Source: Pseudolabrys sp. (GTDB lineage: Bacteria; Pseudomonadota; Alphaproteobacteria; Rhizobiales; Xanthobacteraceae). Taken from it: a stretch of DNA of 64,000 nucleotides. The notes under the pieces are model-generated. The model did no database searches and was not told the DNA's origin. It saw nothing but the letters and a program-made list of their open reading frames with translations. How positions within the stretch are numbered: position 1 is the stretch's first letter; each line of letters begins with the position of its first letter. Positions 1 through 8,046 of this stretch are shown one piece after another. The stretch covers positions 1-64,000 of the forward strand of contig JALHNV010000002.1 of assembly GCA_022843325.1 (NCBI GenBank), given 5' to 3'. Made by a program: the position numbers and the translations under genes.

Positions 1-639
1 TGCGGGACGGGCAGCGGCCGGCCGGGCGGCACCGGCACCGCCGCCACCGGGGCGGCGCGAGACGCGCGGGGCCTCTTCTTCTTCGGCTTCCAGCTTCAGC
101 TTGCCGGCAACCGGCTTTTTGACCTCTTCCTCGACAAGACGCTTCTTGGCGACTTCGCCGGCCTTCTTGCGGGATTCTTCCTCGACTTTGCGGCGCTCGT
201 CTTCCTCGCGCTTGCGCGCTTCGGCGGCTTCGCGTTCGATCTTCTCGATGCCTTCGCGCGAGGCGCGGCGGCGCGCTTCTTCCTCGGCGATCTTGCGCTC
301 TTCGGCTTCGCGCACGCGCGAGTCGGCCAGCGCATGGGCGCGGGCGATGCGCTCTTCCTCCGTCAGCGTGCGCAGCACGACGCCCGAGGCTTTCGGTTCG
401 ACGTGTGGCGCAGGAGCCGGCGCGGGACGCGGCGCGGCAACCTTGGCCTTCGGCGCTTCGACGACCGGCTCCGGCTTGGGCTCAGGCTGGCCGCCGATGG
501 TGCGGCGCTTGATCTTCTCGACCACCACCTGCTTGCTGCGGCCATGGCTGAAGCTCTGGCGCACCACGCCCGTTTCGGTGCGCGGCTTAAGCGACAGCGT
601 CAATTTCTTTTCGCCAGGGTTCTTCGTTTCGCTGCTCAT
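1..639 (-). CDS. infB: Translation initiation factor IF-2, N-terminal part (partial)
   Basis: Reads leftward off the window edge, so only residues 1-213 are visible. IF-2 is the cytoplasmic GTPase that delivers initiator fMet-tRNA to the 30S subunit. The visible part has the [16 protein letters not shown] segment near residues 35-46, a Pro/Ala stretch, then a long Arg/Glu/Lys-rich helical region (about 90-195) ending in a Gly/Ala linker, the usual front half of a long alphaproteobacterial IF-2. The GTPase domains lie outside. Its ATG at 639 overlaps the stop of the upstream ylxR gene by four bases (ATGA), so translation is probably coupled. Identity rests on this N-terminal pattern plus the rimP-nusA-ylxR-infB gene order. 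Confidence 0.93.
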   Translation of the reverse strand, partial: MSSETKNPGEKKLTLSLKPRTETGVVRQSFSHGRSKQVVVEKIKRRTIGGQPEPKPEPVVEAPKAKVAAPRPAPAPAPHVEPKASGVVLRTLTEEERIARAHALADSRVREAEERKIAEEEARRRASREGIEKIEREAAEARKREEDERRKVEEESRKKAGEVAKKRLVEEEVKKPVAGKLKLEAEEEEAPRVSRRPGGGGAGAARPAAARPA

Positions 640-1394
640 TCCGTACTTTTTCCTTGTGCGCCATCCATTGGCGCATCCACTTTCAGTGCGTCCCGTATGC
701 CTTCCGTCGGCGCCGGCGCGCTCACTGCATCGGGCGGATATCCGGTCCGAAAGCGCTCCAGGCGCACAACGCGAGCGAGAAATGTCTCGCTCCCCGGCCC
801 GGCCAGCAGGGCTGCATGTACCACATTTGAGCGGTTCAATGCCAAATCCAATTGTTGCCCGCCGAACAGGTCGATTATTGTGATTTCAGCCGGTTTCCCG
901 CTGCTTTGGCGGTGCCATGCCGAATCCAGCTTGCGCCGGCCGTCAACCGCGGCCTCGCTGGCGTGAATCAGGGCCGCAATGCCATCGCGGCCGATCGCCG
1001 CCTCGACCTTGGCGTAGCCGCAGACCACCTTGCCGCCTTTGCCGGCAATTGCCAGGGCATCCAGCGCCGAACGCTCCAGGAATCGCTCGGTTTCCAGCGC
1101 CAGGTCCCGCGCCACGCGCACATCCCGCTTGAAACCGCGGGAAAACACGTTGCGTTTGACCGCATCCTGGATCGCGGTCCGGGTCGCCGTCACCCAGATG
1201 CCGCGGCCGGGAAGCTTGCGCTTGACGTCCGGGACCGCCTCACCGGCGGGCCCGAGCACAAAGCGGATCAGCTCGGACACCGGTTTGACGTCGCGGGTCA
1301 GCGCACAGGTCCGCTCGGTTCCCGCCGCGACGCTGCTCGCGCCGCGGTCGAGTTCCGGATCCTGCACGTCCAGGCCCTGCGTCTCTGCCAGCAT
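636..1394 (-). CDS. ylxR: YlxR-type RNA-binding protein fused to an L7Ae-like domain
   Basis: 252 residues in two parts. Residues about 25-105 carry the YlxR/DUF448 pattern (CALTRD near the start, then GRGIWV), a small RNA-binding fold that in Firmicutes has been linked to RNase P (RnpM). Residues about 110-185 look like an L7Ae/L30e-type RNA-binding domain ([15 protein letters not shown]), and the last about 65 residues are a low-conservation tail. The fusion is the common alphaproteobacterial form; most bacteria have only the first part. It sits 19 bases after nusA and overlaps infB by four bases, so it belongs to the nusA-infB operon. An AGGAGAG stretch lies about ten bases before the ATG. 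Exact role in this group is not established. Confidence 0.88.
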   Translation of the reverse strand: MLAETQGLDVQDPELDRGASSVAAGTERTCALTRDVKPVSELIRFVLGPAGEAVPDVKRKLPGRGIWVTATRTAIQDAVKRNVFSRGFKRDVRVARDLALETERFLERSALDALAIAGKGGKVVCGYAKVEAAIGRDGIAALIHASEAAVDGRRKLDSAWHRQSSGKPAEITIIDLFGGQQLDLALNRSNVVHAALLAGPGSETFLARVVRLERFRTGYPPDAVSAPAPTEGIRDALKVDAPMDGAQGKSTE

Positions 1395-1413
1395 CGTCGC
1401 TGCCGCTCTCCTT

Positions 1414-3009
1414 TTAGGCCTGCACCTCTTCGACCGGCTCGGCTGCCGCCGGCGCCAGTTCGGCTTCGGTGATCCAGCCCGCCTTCAGGCGGGCCTGCAT
1501 GACGATGGCCTCGGCGTCCTCGCGCGACACGTTGAGGCCGTCGAAATAGCCGGGCTCGGTCTTGGTCTCGCCGTCCTTGCGCTCGGTCCAGCCGACCAGA
1601 TCGTCGGTCGCGCAGCCGGCCAGATCCTCGACGGTCTTCACGCCGTTCTCGCCGAGCTTGACCATCATGGCCGTGGTGATGCCGGGAATTTCCCGGAGTT
1701 CGTCGGAAACGCCGAGTTCGATGCGCTTGGCATCGAGTTCGGCTTCCTGCCGGCCGATGAACTCCTTGGCGCGTTCCTGCAATTCGCGGGCGGTGTCTTC
1801 GTCGAAACCTTCGATGCCGGCGATTTCCTTTTCGTCGACCATCGCCAGTTCCTCGATCGAACCGAAGCCTTCCGACGCCAGCAACTGGCCGACCACTTCG
1901 TCGAGATTGAGGGCCTCGACGAATACCTTGGTGCGGCTTTCGAACTCGGCCTGACGGCGCTCGGATTCTTCCTGCTCGGTGAGGATGTCGATGTCCCAGC
2001 CGGTCAGCTGCGACGCGAGACGCACGTTCTGGCCGCGGCGGCCGATCGCCAGCGACAGCTGCGCGTCCGGCACCACGACTTCGATGCGCTCCTTGTCTTC
2101 GTCGAGCACGACCTTGGCGACTTCCGCCGGCGCCAGCGCGTTGACGACGAAGGTCGCGATGTCGGCCGACCACGGGATGATGTCGATCTTCTCGCCCTGC
2201 AATTCGTTCACCACGGCCTGCACGCGCGAGCCGCGCATGCCGACGCAGGCGCCGACGGGGTCGACGCTGGAATCGCGTGAAATCACGGCGATTTTCGCAC
2301 GCGAACCGGGGTCGCGGGCGACCGCTTTGACTTCGACGATGCCGTCGTAGATTTCCGGCACTTCCTGCGCGAACAGCTTGGCGGTGAACTGCGGATGCGT
2401 GCGCGACAGGAAAATCTGCGGGCCGCGCGGCTCGCGGCGCACGTCGTAGATGTAGGCGCGGATGCGGTCGCCGTTGCGGAATACCTCGCGCGGCAGCAAT
2501 TCGTCTCTGCGCACGATGGCCTCGCCACGGCCGAGGTCGACCACCACGTTGCCGTATTCGACGCGCTTGACGACGCCGTTGACGATCTCGCCGATGCGAT
2601 CCTTGTATTCGGCATATTGCCGGTCGCGCTCGGCTTCGCGCACCTTCTGCACGATGACCTGCTTGGCCGACTGCGCGGCGATGCGGCCGTATTCCAGCGG
2701 CGGCAGCGGATCGGCGATGGTATCGCCGACCTGCGCGGCGGGATGGCGCTTGCGCGCATCCTCGAGCGTGATCTGGTTGGACGAGTTCTCGACCGTCTCG
2801 GCCACCAGCATGTGGCGGGTAAGGCGGAGGTCGCCGGTCTTCGGCTCGATCTCGGCGTGCACGTCGGTCTCGGCGCCGTAGCGCGAGCGCGCCGCCTTGG
2901 CGATGGCATCTTCCATCGCCGCGATGACGATGCCGCGGTCGATCGATTTCTCGCGCGCGACCGCATCGGCGATCTGCAACAATTCGAGCCGGTTGGCGCT
3001 GACAGCCAT
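1414..3009 (-). CDS. nusA: Transcription termination/antitermination factor NusA
   Basis: 531 residues. NusA binds RNA polymerase and nascent RNA and modulates pausing, termination and antitermination. The order seen is the N-terminal polymerase-binding domain (about 1-135, beginning [16 protein letters not shown]), an S1 domain (about 138-200, [17 protein letters not shown]), two KH domains (GMRGSR near 258 and AIGRRGQNV near 320), and a C-terminal part with two helix-hairpin-helix acidic repeats (about 370-500). It follows rimP by 64 bases and precedes ylxR by 19 bases in one leftward operon. NusA commonly feeds back on its own operon, which makes the hairpin before rimP worth noting. Confidence 0.97.
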   Translation of the reverse strand: MAVSANRLELLQIADAVAREKSIDRGIVIAAMEDAIAKAARSRYGAETDVHAEIEPKTGDLRLTRHMLVAETVENSSNQITLEDARKRHPAAQVGDTIADPLPPLEYGRIAAQSAKQVIVQKVREAERDRQYAEYKDRIGEIVNGVVKRVEYGNVVVDLGRGEAIVRRDELLPREVFRNGDRIRAYIYDVRREPRGPQIFLSRTHPQFTAKLFAQEVPEIYDGIVEVKAVARDPGSRAKIAVISRDSSVDPVGACVGMRGSRVQAVVNELQGEKIDIIPWSADIATFVVNALAPAEVAKVVLDEDKERIEVVVPDAQLSLAIGRRGQNVRLASQLTGWDIDILTEQEESERRQAEFESRTKVFVEALNLDEVVGQLLASEGFGSIEELAMVDEKEIAGIEGFDEDTARELQERAKEFIGRQEAELDAKRIELGVSDELREIPGITTAMMVKLGENGVKTVEDLAGCATDDLVGWTERKDGETKTEPGYFDGLNVSREDAEAIVMQARLKAGWITEAELAPAAAEPVEEVQA

Positions 3010-3073
3010 CGCTCAGTCTCCCTCTTTCAAAATGCTCTCGTCGTGACGGGAAGCGGATCGCCGCTGCCCGGGC

Positions 3074-3736
3074 TCAATCCTTGCCGGCGGCGCCGGCTTT
3101 TCGGCCAAGCCGGCGTTGCCGTTGTTCCTTGCGCGCGTCGCGCGCCTCGCGTTTGGCGGCCTTTTCGCGTCGCAGCGCCTGGGCGACCAGTTCATCGGTC
3201 AGCACCAGCTTGGCTTCGCTCATGTCGGCGATGGGCAGCCGAACCTCGGCGTCCTCGCCGGCGGCCGCGTCGTCGCGGCGCAGGCGGGCAATGTCGCCCT
3301 CGGTGCCGGCCAGGAAGCCGCGGAACCGCTTGCGGCCGTCCACCGGGACGTCCATCTCGATCTTGGTCAAATGACCGGTGTAGCGGTCGAAATCCGATTT
3401 CCGCACCAGTGGACGATCAATTCCGGGCGACGAAATTTCCAGCCGGTAGGCCTTGGCGATCGGGTCGGCGACGTCCAGCACCGGCGACAGCGCGCGCGAA
3501 ATGGTTTCGCAGTCCTCGACCGTCATGGTGCCGTCCGGGCGCTCGGCCATGATCTGCACCGTGCAGCCTTCGGTGGCCGTCACTTTGACCCTTACCAGGC
3601 GATAGCCGAGCTGCTCGATGACCGGCTCCGCCACGGTGGCGACGCGCGCCGGCAACCCCGGCTCGACGACGAGACGCGGTTCGATTTCATCGGCGGCGGT
3701 GGCCGCATCGGTCTGATGTGCGTGGCTTTCGGCCAT
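3074..3736 (-). CDS. rimP: Ribosome maturation factor RimP
   Basis: 220 residues; RimP is needed for maturation of the 30S subunit. The central region ([16 protein letters not shown] onward, about 25-180) matches the two-domain RimP fold, including the SSPGIDRPL signature near residue 110. The C-terminal about 40 residues are an added Lys/Arg-rich tail, common in Rhizobiales. It is the first gene of the rimP-nusA-ylxR-infB operon. No clear Shine-Dalgarno sequence precedes the ATG: the bases just upstream are the T-run of a terminator-like hairpin (3745-3777). The first about 20 residues are poorly conserved, so a downstream start cannot be excluded. Confidence 0.94.
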   Translation of the reverse strand: MAESHAHQTDAATAADEIEPRLVVEPGLPARVATVAEPVIEQLGYRLVRVKVTATEGCTVQIMAERPDGTMTVEDCETISRALSPVLDVADPIAKAYRLEISSPGIDRPLVRKSDFDRYTGHLTKIEMDVPVDGRKRFRGFLAGTEGDIARLRRDDAAAGEDAEVRLPIADMSEAKLVLTDELVAQALRREKAAKREARDARKEQRQRRLGRKAGAAGKD

Positions 3737-3744
3737 TTTGGTAA

Positions 3745-3777
3745 CAAAAAAGAGCGGGCCCGGGAGGACCCACTCTC
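3745..3777 (-). terminator. Terminator-like hairpin in the rimP-nusA leader (possible attenuator)
   Basis: On the minus strand a GC-rich hairpin (arms at about 3766-3777 and 3752-3760, GAGTGGGTCC pairing with GGGCCCGCTC with one bulge) is followed directly by six T residues, the form of an intrinsic terminator. It ends only nine bases before the rimP ATG at 3736, so it is in the leader and not after a gene. This is consistent with attenuation of the nusA operon. Regulation is inference; the hairpin and T-run are visible. Confidence 0.6.
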
Positions 3778-3951
3778 AAAACCCGCTGGTTATGAGTGTG
3801 TATTGCTTGACCACAGGAATATAGCCGTTTCGGCGCCTCATGCAAGGCTTTCCCGGATTTCGGGAGGCTAACCCTTCCTTCAGAATCTGCCCTTAAATTT
3901 GCGTAAAGCCACTGGCTTTTCGAGTTCCACAGGCGTTTTCAGGGTTTTGTA

Positions 3952-5031
3952 ATGGGTGCTCCCGCGTCGCTGCTTCCAGAGTTGGAAGATGTGGTCCAGC
4001 ACGGCACCGCGGAAAAGCGTGCCGAAACCCTGCGCCGGGTCACCGGCCTGTTCCTCGACAGCGCCGCCGCCTTCAACGACGACCACGTGGCGCTGTTCGA
4101 CGACGTCATCGGCTGCCTGATCGATGAAATCGAGGCCAAGGCGTTGGCCGAGCTGGCGCGGCGGCTCGCCCCCATCGCCAACGCCCCGAAAGGCGTCGTC
4201 AGCAAGCTGGCGCGGAACGACGATATCGACGTCGCCGGGCCGCTGATCAAGTCCGCCAATATCGCCGATGCCGATCTGATGCATATCGCGTCGACCAAGA
4301 GCCAGGCGCATCTGCTGGCGCTGTCGGTGCGCAAGGAGGTCAGCGAGGCGCTGTCCGAGGTGCTGGTCACCCGCGGCGACCGCGAGGTGGCGCGCTCGAT
4401 CGCCACCAATCCGCAGGCCCGCCTGTCCGAAGCCGCCTTCAACACGCTAGTCCGGCGCGCCGAGCAGGACGGCGTGTTGGCCGAGAAGGTCGGCATGCGC
4501 ACCGATATTCCGCCGCGTCTGTTCCGCCAGTTGCTGATGCAGGCGAGCGACGTGGTGCAGAAGCGGTTGCTGGCCGAGGCCCGGCCCGAGACCCAGGCCG
4601 AGATCCGCAAGGTGCTGGCGAAGGTGACCGACGAAGTCGCCGTCAAGGCGACGCCGCGCAATTACACGGCGGCATTGGCGTCGGTGCGGGCGCTGCACAA
4701 GGAACGCAAGCTGGGCGAGCAGGATATATTCGACTACGCCACGGCCGGAAAATACGAAGAGACCATCGCCGGGCTCGCCACCGTGTGCGCGGTGCCGGTC
4801 GAAGTGGTGGACCGGTTGGTAAATGGCGAGCGCGCCGATCCGGTGCTGATTCTGGCGCGTTCGGCTGGGTTTGGCTGGCCGACCGTCCGGGCGATCATCA
4901 AGTCGCGATCCGGCGCCAAGGTCTCGAGCCAGATGCTCGACGCGGCGCATGAGAATTTCGAGCGGCTGACCGCGGCCACCGCGCAGCGCGTGGTGCGGTT
5001 CTGGCAGGTGCGTCAGGGCACCGGCGAGTAA
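3952..5031 (+). CDS. DUF2336 domain-containing protein
   Basis: 359 residues, predicted soluble and all-helical, without signal peptide or membrane segment. It matches the DUF2336 pattern of alphaproteobacteria: helical repeats such as ALAELARRLAPIANAP and VARSIATNPQARLSEAAFNTLVRRA, which resemble HEAT-like units. Function is unknown; family members are often found in motile or stress-responsive alphaproteobacteria, but nothing here ties it to a pathway. It stands alone, divergent from rimP (215 bases between them) and convergent with trmB, separated from it by a REP-like palindrome. The ATG at 3952 has only a weak upstream GGG for ribosome binding. Confidence 0.85.
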   Translation: MGAPASLLPELEDVVQHGTAEKRAETLRRVTGLFLDSAAAFNDDHVALFDDVIGCLIDEIEAKALAELARRLAPIANAPKGVVSKLARNDDIDVAGPLIKSANIADADLMHIASTKSQAHLLALSVRKEVSEALSEVLVTRGDREVARSIATNPQARLSEAAFNTLVRRAEQDGVLAEKVGMRTDIPPRLFRQLLMQASDVVQKRLLAEARPETQAEIRKVLAKVTDEVAVKATPRNYTAALASVRALHKERKLGEQDIFDYATAGKYEETIAGLATVCAVPVEVVDRLVNGERADPVLILARSAGFGWPTVRAIIKSRSGAKVSSQMLDAAHENFERLTAATAQRVVRFWQVRQGTGE

Positions 5032-5037
5032 TTCGCC

Positions 5038-5138
5038 GTCATTCCGGGACATCGCGAAGCGATGGGCCCGGAATCCATAACCCCGGTCAGCGAATATGGA
5101 TTCCGGGTTCGCTCACTTCGTTCGCGCCCCGGAATGAC
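5038..5138. repeat. REP-like nested palindrome between DUF2336 gene and trmB
   Basis: Outer arms GTCATTCCGGG (5038-5048) and CCCCGGAATGAC (5127-5138) enclose inner arms CCCGGAATCCAT (5067-5078) and ATGGATTCCGGG (5096-5107), with a small hairpin around ATCGCGAAGCGAT. This is the nested style of short intergenic repeats common in Bradyrhizobium-type genomes. It fills almost the whole gap between two convergent genes, where it could act as a bidirectional terminator. Confidence 0.75.
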
Positions 5139-5140
5139 AG

Positions 5141-5839
5141 CTAGATCTTCCGGAAAATAAAATACGCCGGCGTGCGGCCTTCGCGGATGGCCTTGGCCTC
5201 GTAGCGCGTGCGGGTGAAGCCCTGCCACGGCTGGCGCCAGTCGTCGGCGCGCTCTGCAGTCCAGACGAAATCCTTCGACCGCATGATCCGCGTCAGCGCA
5301 TAGGCGGCGTAGTCGGCGATGTCGGTGGCAAAGCGCAATTCGCCGCCGGGTTCGAGCACGCGCGCCAGCCGCGTCAGCATCTCGTCCTGGACGAAGCGAC
5401 GCTTCCAGTGCCGGCGTTTCGGCCACGGATCGGGATAAAGCAGGTCGATGCGCGACAATTGGCCTTCGGGCAGCCAATCGAGCAGGTCGCTGGCGTCGCC
5501 GAAGTGCAGCCGGATGTTGGTGAGGTCTTCGTCATCGATGGCGACCAGCGCCTTGCCGATCGCCTCGGTAAAGCCGTCGCAGCCGATGAAGCCGCTTTGC
5601 GGTTCATCGATGGCTTGTTTGATGAGATGTTCGGCGCCACCGAAGCCGATCTCCAGCCGCAGCCGTTCGGGTGCGGCTGCAAACAGGCTGCGCAGATCCG
5701 GCGGCGGTGGATGGCTAAGGTCGAGCGCGAGGCTCGGCAGCAGTTCATCGAACAGCGCCGCCTGCCGTGGCTTGAGCGGGTGCTGTCCCTTGCGCCGGCC
5801 GAAGAAGGCGCGCGGTGAGTCCGGTAAATCTCGATCCAT
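5141..5839 (-). CDS. trmB: tRNA (guanine-N7-)-methyltransferase TrmB
   Basis: 232 residues; SAM-dependent enzyme that methylates G46 in the tRNA variable loop. The SAM-binding start is RLEIGFGGAEHLI (about 59-71), then the D-rich GCDGF segment, LLYPDPWPKRRHWKRR (the TrmB signature PDPWPKxxHxKRR) near 135-150, and a C-terminal F-T-R-Y-E-xKA motif (about 208-217). Length is normal for the family. It lies downstream of metK in the same direction, the usual neighbour in Rhizobiales, but a palindromic repeat and a hairpin separate the two, so separate transcription is likely. Confidence 0.95.
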   Translation of the reverse strand: MDRDLPDSPRAFFGRRKGQHPLKPRQAALFDELLPSLALDLSHPPPPDLRSLFAAAPERLRLEIGFGGAEHLIKQAIDEPQSGFIGCDGFTEAIGKALVAIDDEDLTNIRLHFGDASDLLDWLPEGQLSRIDLLYPDPWPKRRHWKRRFVQDEMLTRLARVLEPGGELRFATDIADYAAYALTRIMRSKDFVWTAERADDWRQPWQGFTRTRYEAKAIREGRTPAYFIFRKI

Positions 5840-5843
5840 GCCC

Positions 5844-5938
5844 CGTCATGCCCGGCCTTGTGCCGGGCATCCACGTTTTTCTTTCTACAATGAGCAGTCA
5901 GCCAGGCGTGGATGGCCGGGACAAGCCCGGCCATGACG
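5844..5938. repeat. REP-like palindrome upstream of trmB
   Basis: Two 32-base arms, 5844-5875 and 5907-5938, are near-perfect inverted copies (CGTCATGCCCGGCCTTGTGC... against its complement), separated by about 31 less conserved bases. One further degenerate half-copy of the same arm is found at 33173-33204. It occupies the gap between trmB and metK. Confidence 0.75.
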
Positions 5939-5955
5939 CATCAGCCAAAACTGAA

Positions 5956-5977
5956 ATGCCCCGCTTTCGCGGGGCAT
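5956..5977 (-). terminator. Probable intrinsic terminator of metK
   Basis: Perfect stem ATGCCCCGC / GCGGGGCAT with a four-base loop lies 29 bases after the metK stop. The bases after it on the minus strand are moderately T-rich (TTCAGTTTTGG). Placement after metK and before the trmB repeat fits transcription termination. Confidence 0.6.
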
Positions 5978-6005
5978 CGCAGCATTTCAATGAGGGTCCG
6001 TGGAC

Positions 6006-7280
6006 CTATTTTACCGCGCTGCGGATCGCGGCCGCGAGGTCGGTCTTCTCCCACGAGAAGCCGCCGTCCTTGTCGGGCGCGCGCCCGAAATGACCGTAGG
6101 CCGCGGTGCGGCGGTAGATCGGCTTGTTGAGCTTCAGCGTGCGGCGGATGTTGGTCGGGGTCAGGCGGAACAGCTCGGGCAAAATCTTCTCGAGCTTCTT
6201 CTCATCGACCTGACCGGTGCCGTGCAGATCGACCAGCACCGACATCGGGTCGGCGACGCCGATCGCGTAGGCGACCTGAATGGTGCAGCGCTCGGCGATG
6301 CCGGCGGCGACCACGTTCTTGGCGAGATAGCGCGTCGCATAGGCGGCCGAGCGATCGACCTTGGTGGGATCCTTGCCGGAGAACGCGCCGCCGCCGTGCG
6401 GGGCGTAGCCACCGTAAGTGTCGACGATGATCTTACGTCCCGTGAGGCCGCAGTCGCCGTCGGGGCCGCCGATGACGAAGTTGCCGGTCGGGTTGACCAG
6501 GAAGTCGGACGGTTTCGCCGGCATCCAGCCTTTCGGCAGCGCCTTGGTGACGGCGTCTTCGATCAGGTCCTTGACCATGCCCGGCGTGTACTTCTTGCCG
6601 TTGCGGCTTCGCTCATTGTGCTGGGTCGAAACGACGACCTTGGTGCAGCCGACCGGCTTGCCATCGACGTATTTCACCGTGACCTGGCTCTTGGCGTCGG
6701 GCTGCAGGTCGGGGATGGCACCGGAGTGGCGCTTGTCGGCGAGCGACTTGAGAATCTTGTGCGCGAAATAGATCGGCGCCGGCATGAACGAGTTCTTCTC
6801 GTAGACTTCGCTCTCGGTGCAGGCAAAGCCGAACATCATGCCCTGGTCGCCGGCGCCTTCTTCTTCGCCCGACTTCTTCTTTTTGGCATCGACGCCCATG
6901 GCGATGTCGGCGGACTGGCCGTGCAGCAGCACCTCGACGTCGGCGCCGTAGCTCGAGAAGCCGTCCTGGTCGTAACCGATGTCCTTGACCACGCCGCGTG
7001 CGATCTTGGCGATCAACTCGCGGTCGACGACAAACTTGCCGTTGTGTTTGTGGAAGAACGGCGACTGGCCGCGGCCTTCGCCGGCAATGACGATCTTGTT
7101 GGTGGTGGTGAGGGTTTCGCATCCGAGACGCGTGTTCACCGCGCTGTCGTCGGAGATGCCGAGCTTGATATCGTTTTCAAGGAATGCGTCGAGCACCGCG
7201 TCGGAAATCTGATCGCAGACTTTGTCCGGATGACCTTCGGAAACCGACTCGCTGGTGAATAGAAAATTCTTGTGGGCCAC
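6006..7280 (-). CDS. metK: S-adenosylmethionine synthetase
   Basis: 424 residues; makes S-adenosylmethionine from methionine and ATP, as a cytoplasmic tetramer. Motifs seen are [21 protein letters not shown] at the N-terminus, [12 protein letters not shown] (about 142-153, the GAGDQG ATP-binding signature) and [19 protein letters not shown] (about 298-316). A Lys/Glu-rich insert (KKKKSGEEE) just before GAGDQG is typical of Rhizobiales. The start is a GTG at 7280 with AGGAGGG about ten bases upstream. It follows the HTH regulator gene in the same direction, 140 bases apart; I see no convincing SAM riboswitch in that gap. Confidence 0.98.
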   Translation of the reverse strand: MAHKNFLFTSESVSEGHPDKVCDQISDAVLDAFLENDIKLGISDDSAVNTRLGCETLTTTNKIVIAGEGRGQSPFFHKHNGKFVVDRELIAKIARGVVKDIGYDQDGFSSYGADVEVLLHGQSADIAMGVDAKKKKSGEEEGAGDQGMMFGFACTESEVYEKNSFMPAPIYFAHKILKSLADKRHSGAIPDLQPDAKSQVTVKYVDGKPVGCTKVVVSTQHNERSRNGKKYTPGMVKDLIEDAVTKALPKGWMPAKPSDFLVNPTGNFVIGGPDGDCGLTGRKIIVDTYGGYAPHGGGAFSGKDPTKVDRSAAYATRYLAKNVVAAGIAERCTIQVAYAIGVADPMSVLVDLHGTGQVDEKKLEKILPELFRLTPTNIRRTLKLNKPIYRRTAAYGHFGRAPDKDGGFSWEKTDLAAAIRSAVK

Positions 7281-7420
7281 CGCTGAAACTCCCTCCTAGG
7301 CGCGCTTAATGTATCGCGCCGATTGTGCGTCGGGGGTGTTTCTTGCAGTGACCGCTTGCAAGGTCAAGGTGGGGGCAGTGGTGGGCAATACTCTCGTGCG
7401 GCTGTGGGATCGCCCGCCGG

Positions 7421-7825
7421 TCAGTCCTCGCCGGCAATCTGCTCCACGAGGTCGACGATGCGGCGGCGCAACTTGCTGTTCTTGATGCGCATGAAAGCCT
7501 TGGTCAGCGACAGTCCGTCCGAAGTGGCGAGGAAGTCGGAAACATAGGCGGGCGAAGGCGCTTCGCTCAGACCGCCGACATGACCCGGCATATTCGGCGC
7601 GCCTTCGAAGAAGAAAGACACCGGCACCTGGAGAATATTGGAAATTTGTTGCAACCGGCTGGCGCCAATACGATTGGTACCCTTTTCGTATTTTTGCACC
7701 TGCTGGAAGGTCAGGCCGAGGGCGTCGCCGAGCTTTTCCTGGCTCATGCTCAGCATCATCCGACGCATGCGCACGCGCGACCCGACGTGCTTGTCGATCG
7801 GATTAGGCACCTTCTTGGCCATCAT
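7421..7825 (-). CDS. XRE-family HTH regulator, PraR/PhrR type
   Basis: 134 residues with an N-terminal HTH_3 domain (about 13-68, VGSRVRMRRMMLSMSQEKLGDALGLTFQQVQKYEKG) and a C-terminal extension that probably mediates dimerisation. It matches the small regulator found between lnt and metK in many Rhizobiales, known as PhrR in Sinorhizobium and PraR in Azorhizobium and Rhizobium, where it affects acid response, attachment or host-interaction genes. Assignment is from pattern and gene order. Two consecutive ATGs at 7825 and 7822 are both possible starts; AGGAGAAG lies just upstream. The 221-base AT-richer gap before it (7826-8046) probably holds its promoter. Confidence 0.9.
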   Translation of the reverse strand: MMAKKVPNPIDKHVGSRVRMRRMMLSMSQEKLGDALGLTFQQVQKYEKGTNRIGASRLQQISNILQVPVSFFFEGAPNMPGHVGGLSEAPSPAYVSDFLATSDGLSLTKAFMRIKNSKLRRRIVDLVEQIAGED

Positions 7826-8046
7826 AAGCTTCTCCTATGCCTCCATTGCGCTGCGTAATGTCACAACTACAGGCCCTTATGCAATCTGTCATTTCAGATC
7901 GACCGCGCCGCAACGCTACCGATGTTTTCAAATTTCCTATGATTTTCAATGCTTTTTGCAAGATCATGCGCAACAAGCAGAGGTATGAACCTCACAGTTA
8001 ATGGCAATTAAAACAACCCTGAGAATTAGCCATGAATAAGTTCTAT

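Noticed and set aside
1030..2280. Long open frame antisense to nusA (and many similar long frames such as 8302-9474, 12492-13814, 24931-26997, 34299-36038, 60549-62768).
   Set aside because: Each lies opposite a clear conserved gene and is low-complexity in His, Arg, Asp and Gly, the usual shadow of GC-rich codon use. None shows domain motifs or a ribosome site.
7281..7420. Possible SAM riboswitch upstream of metK.
   Set aside because: The 140-base leader shows no SAM-II, SAM-V or SAH/SAM-type conserved core that I can match by eye.
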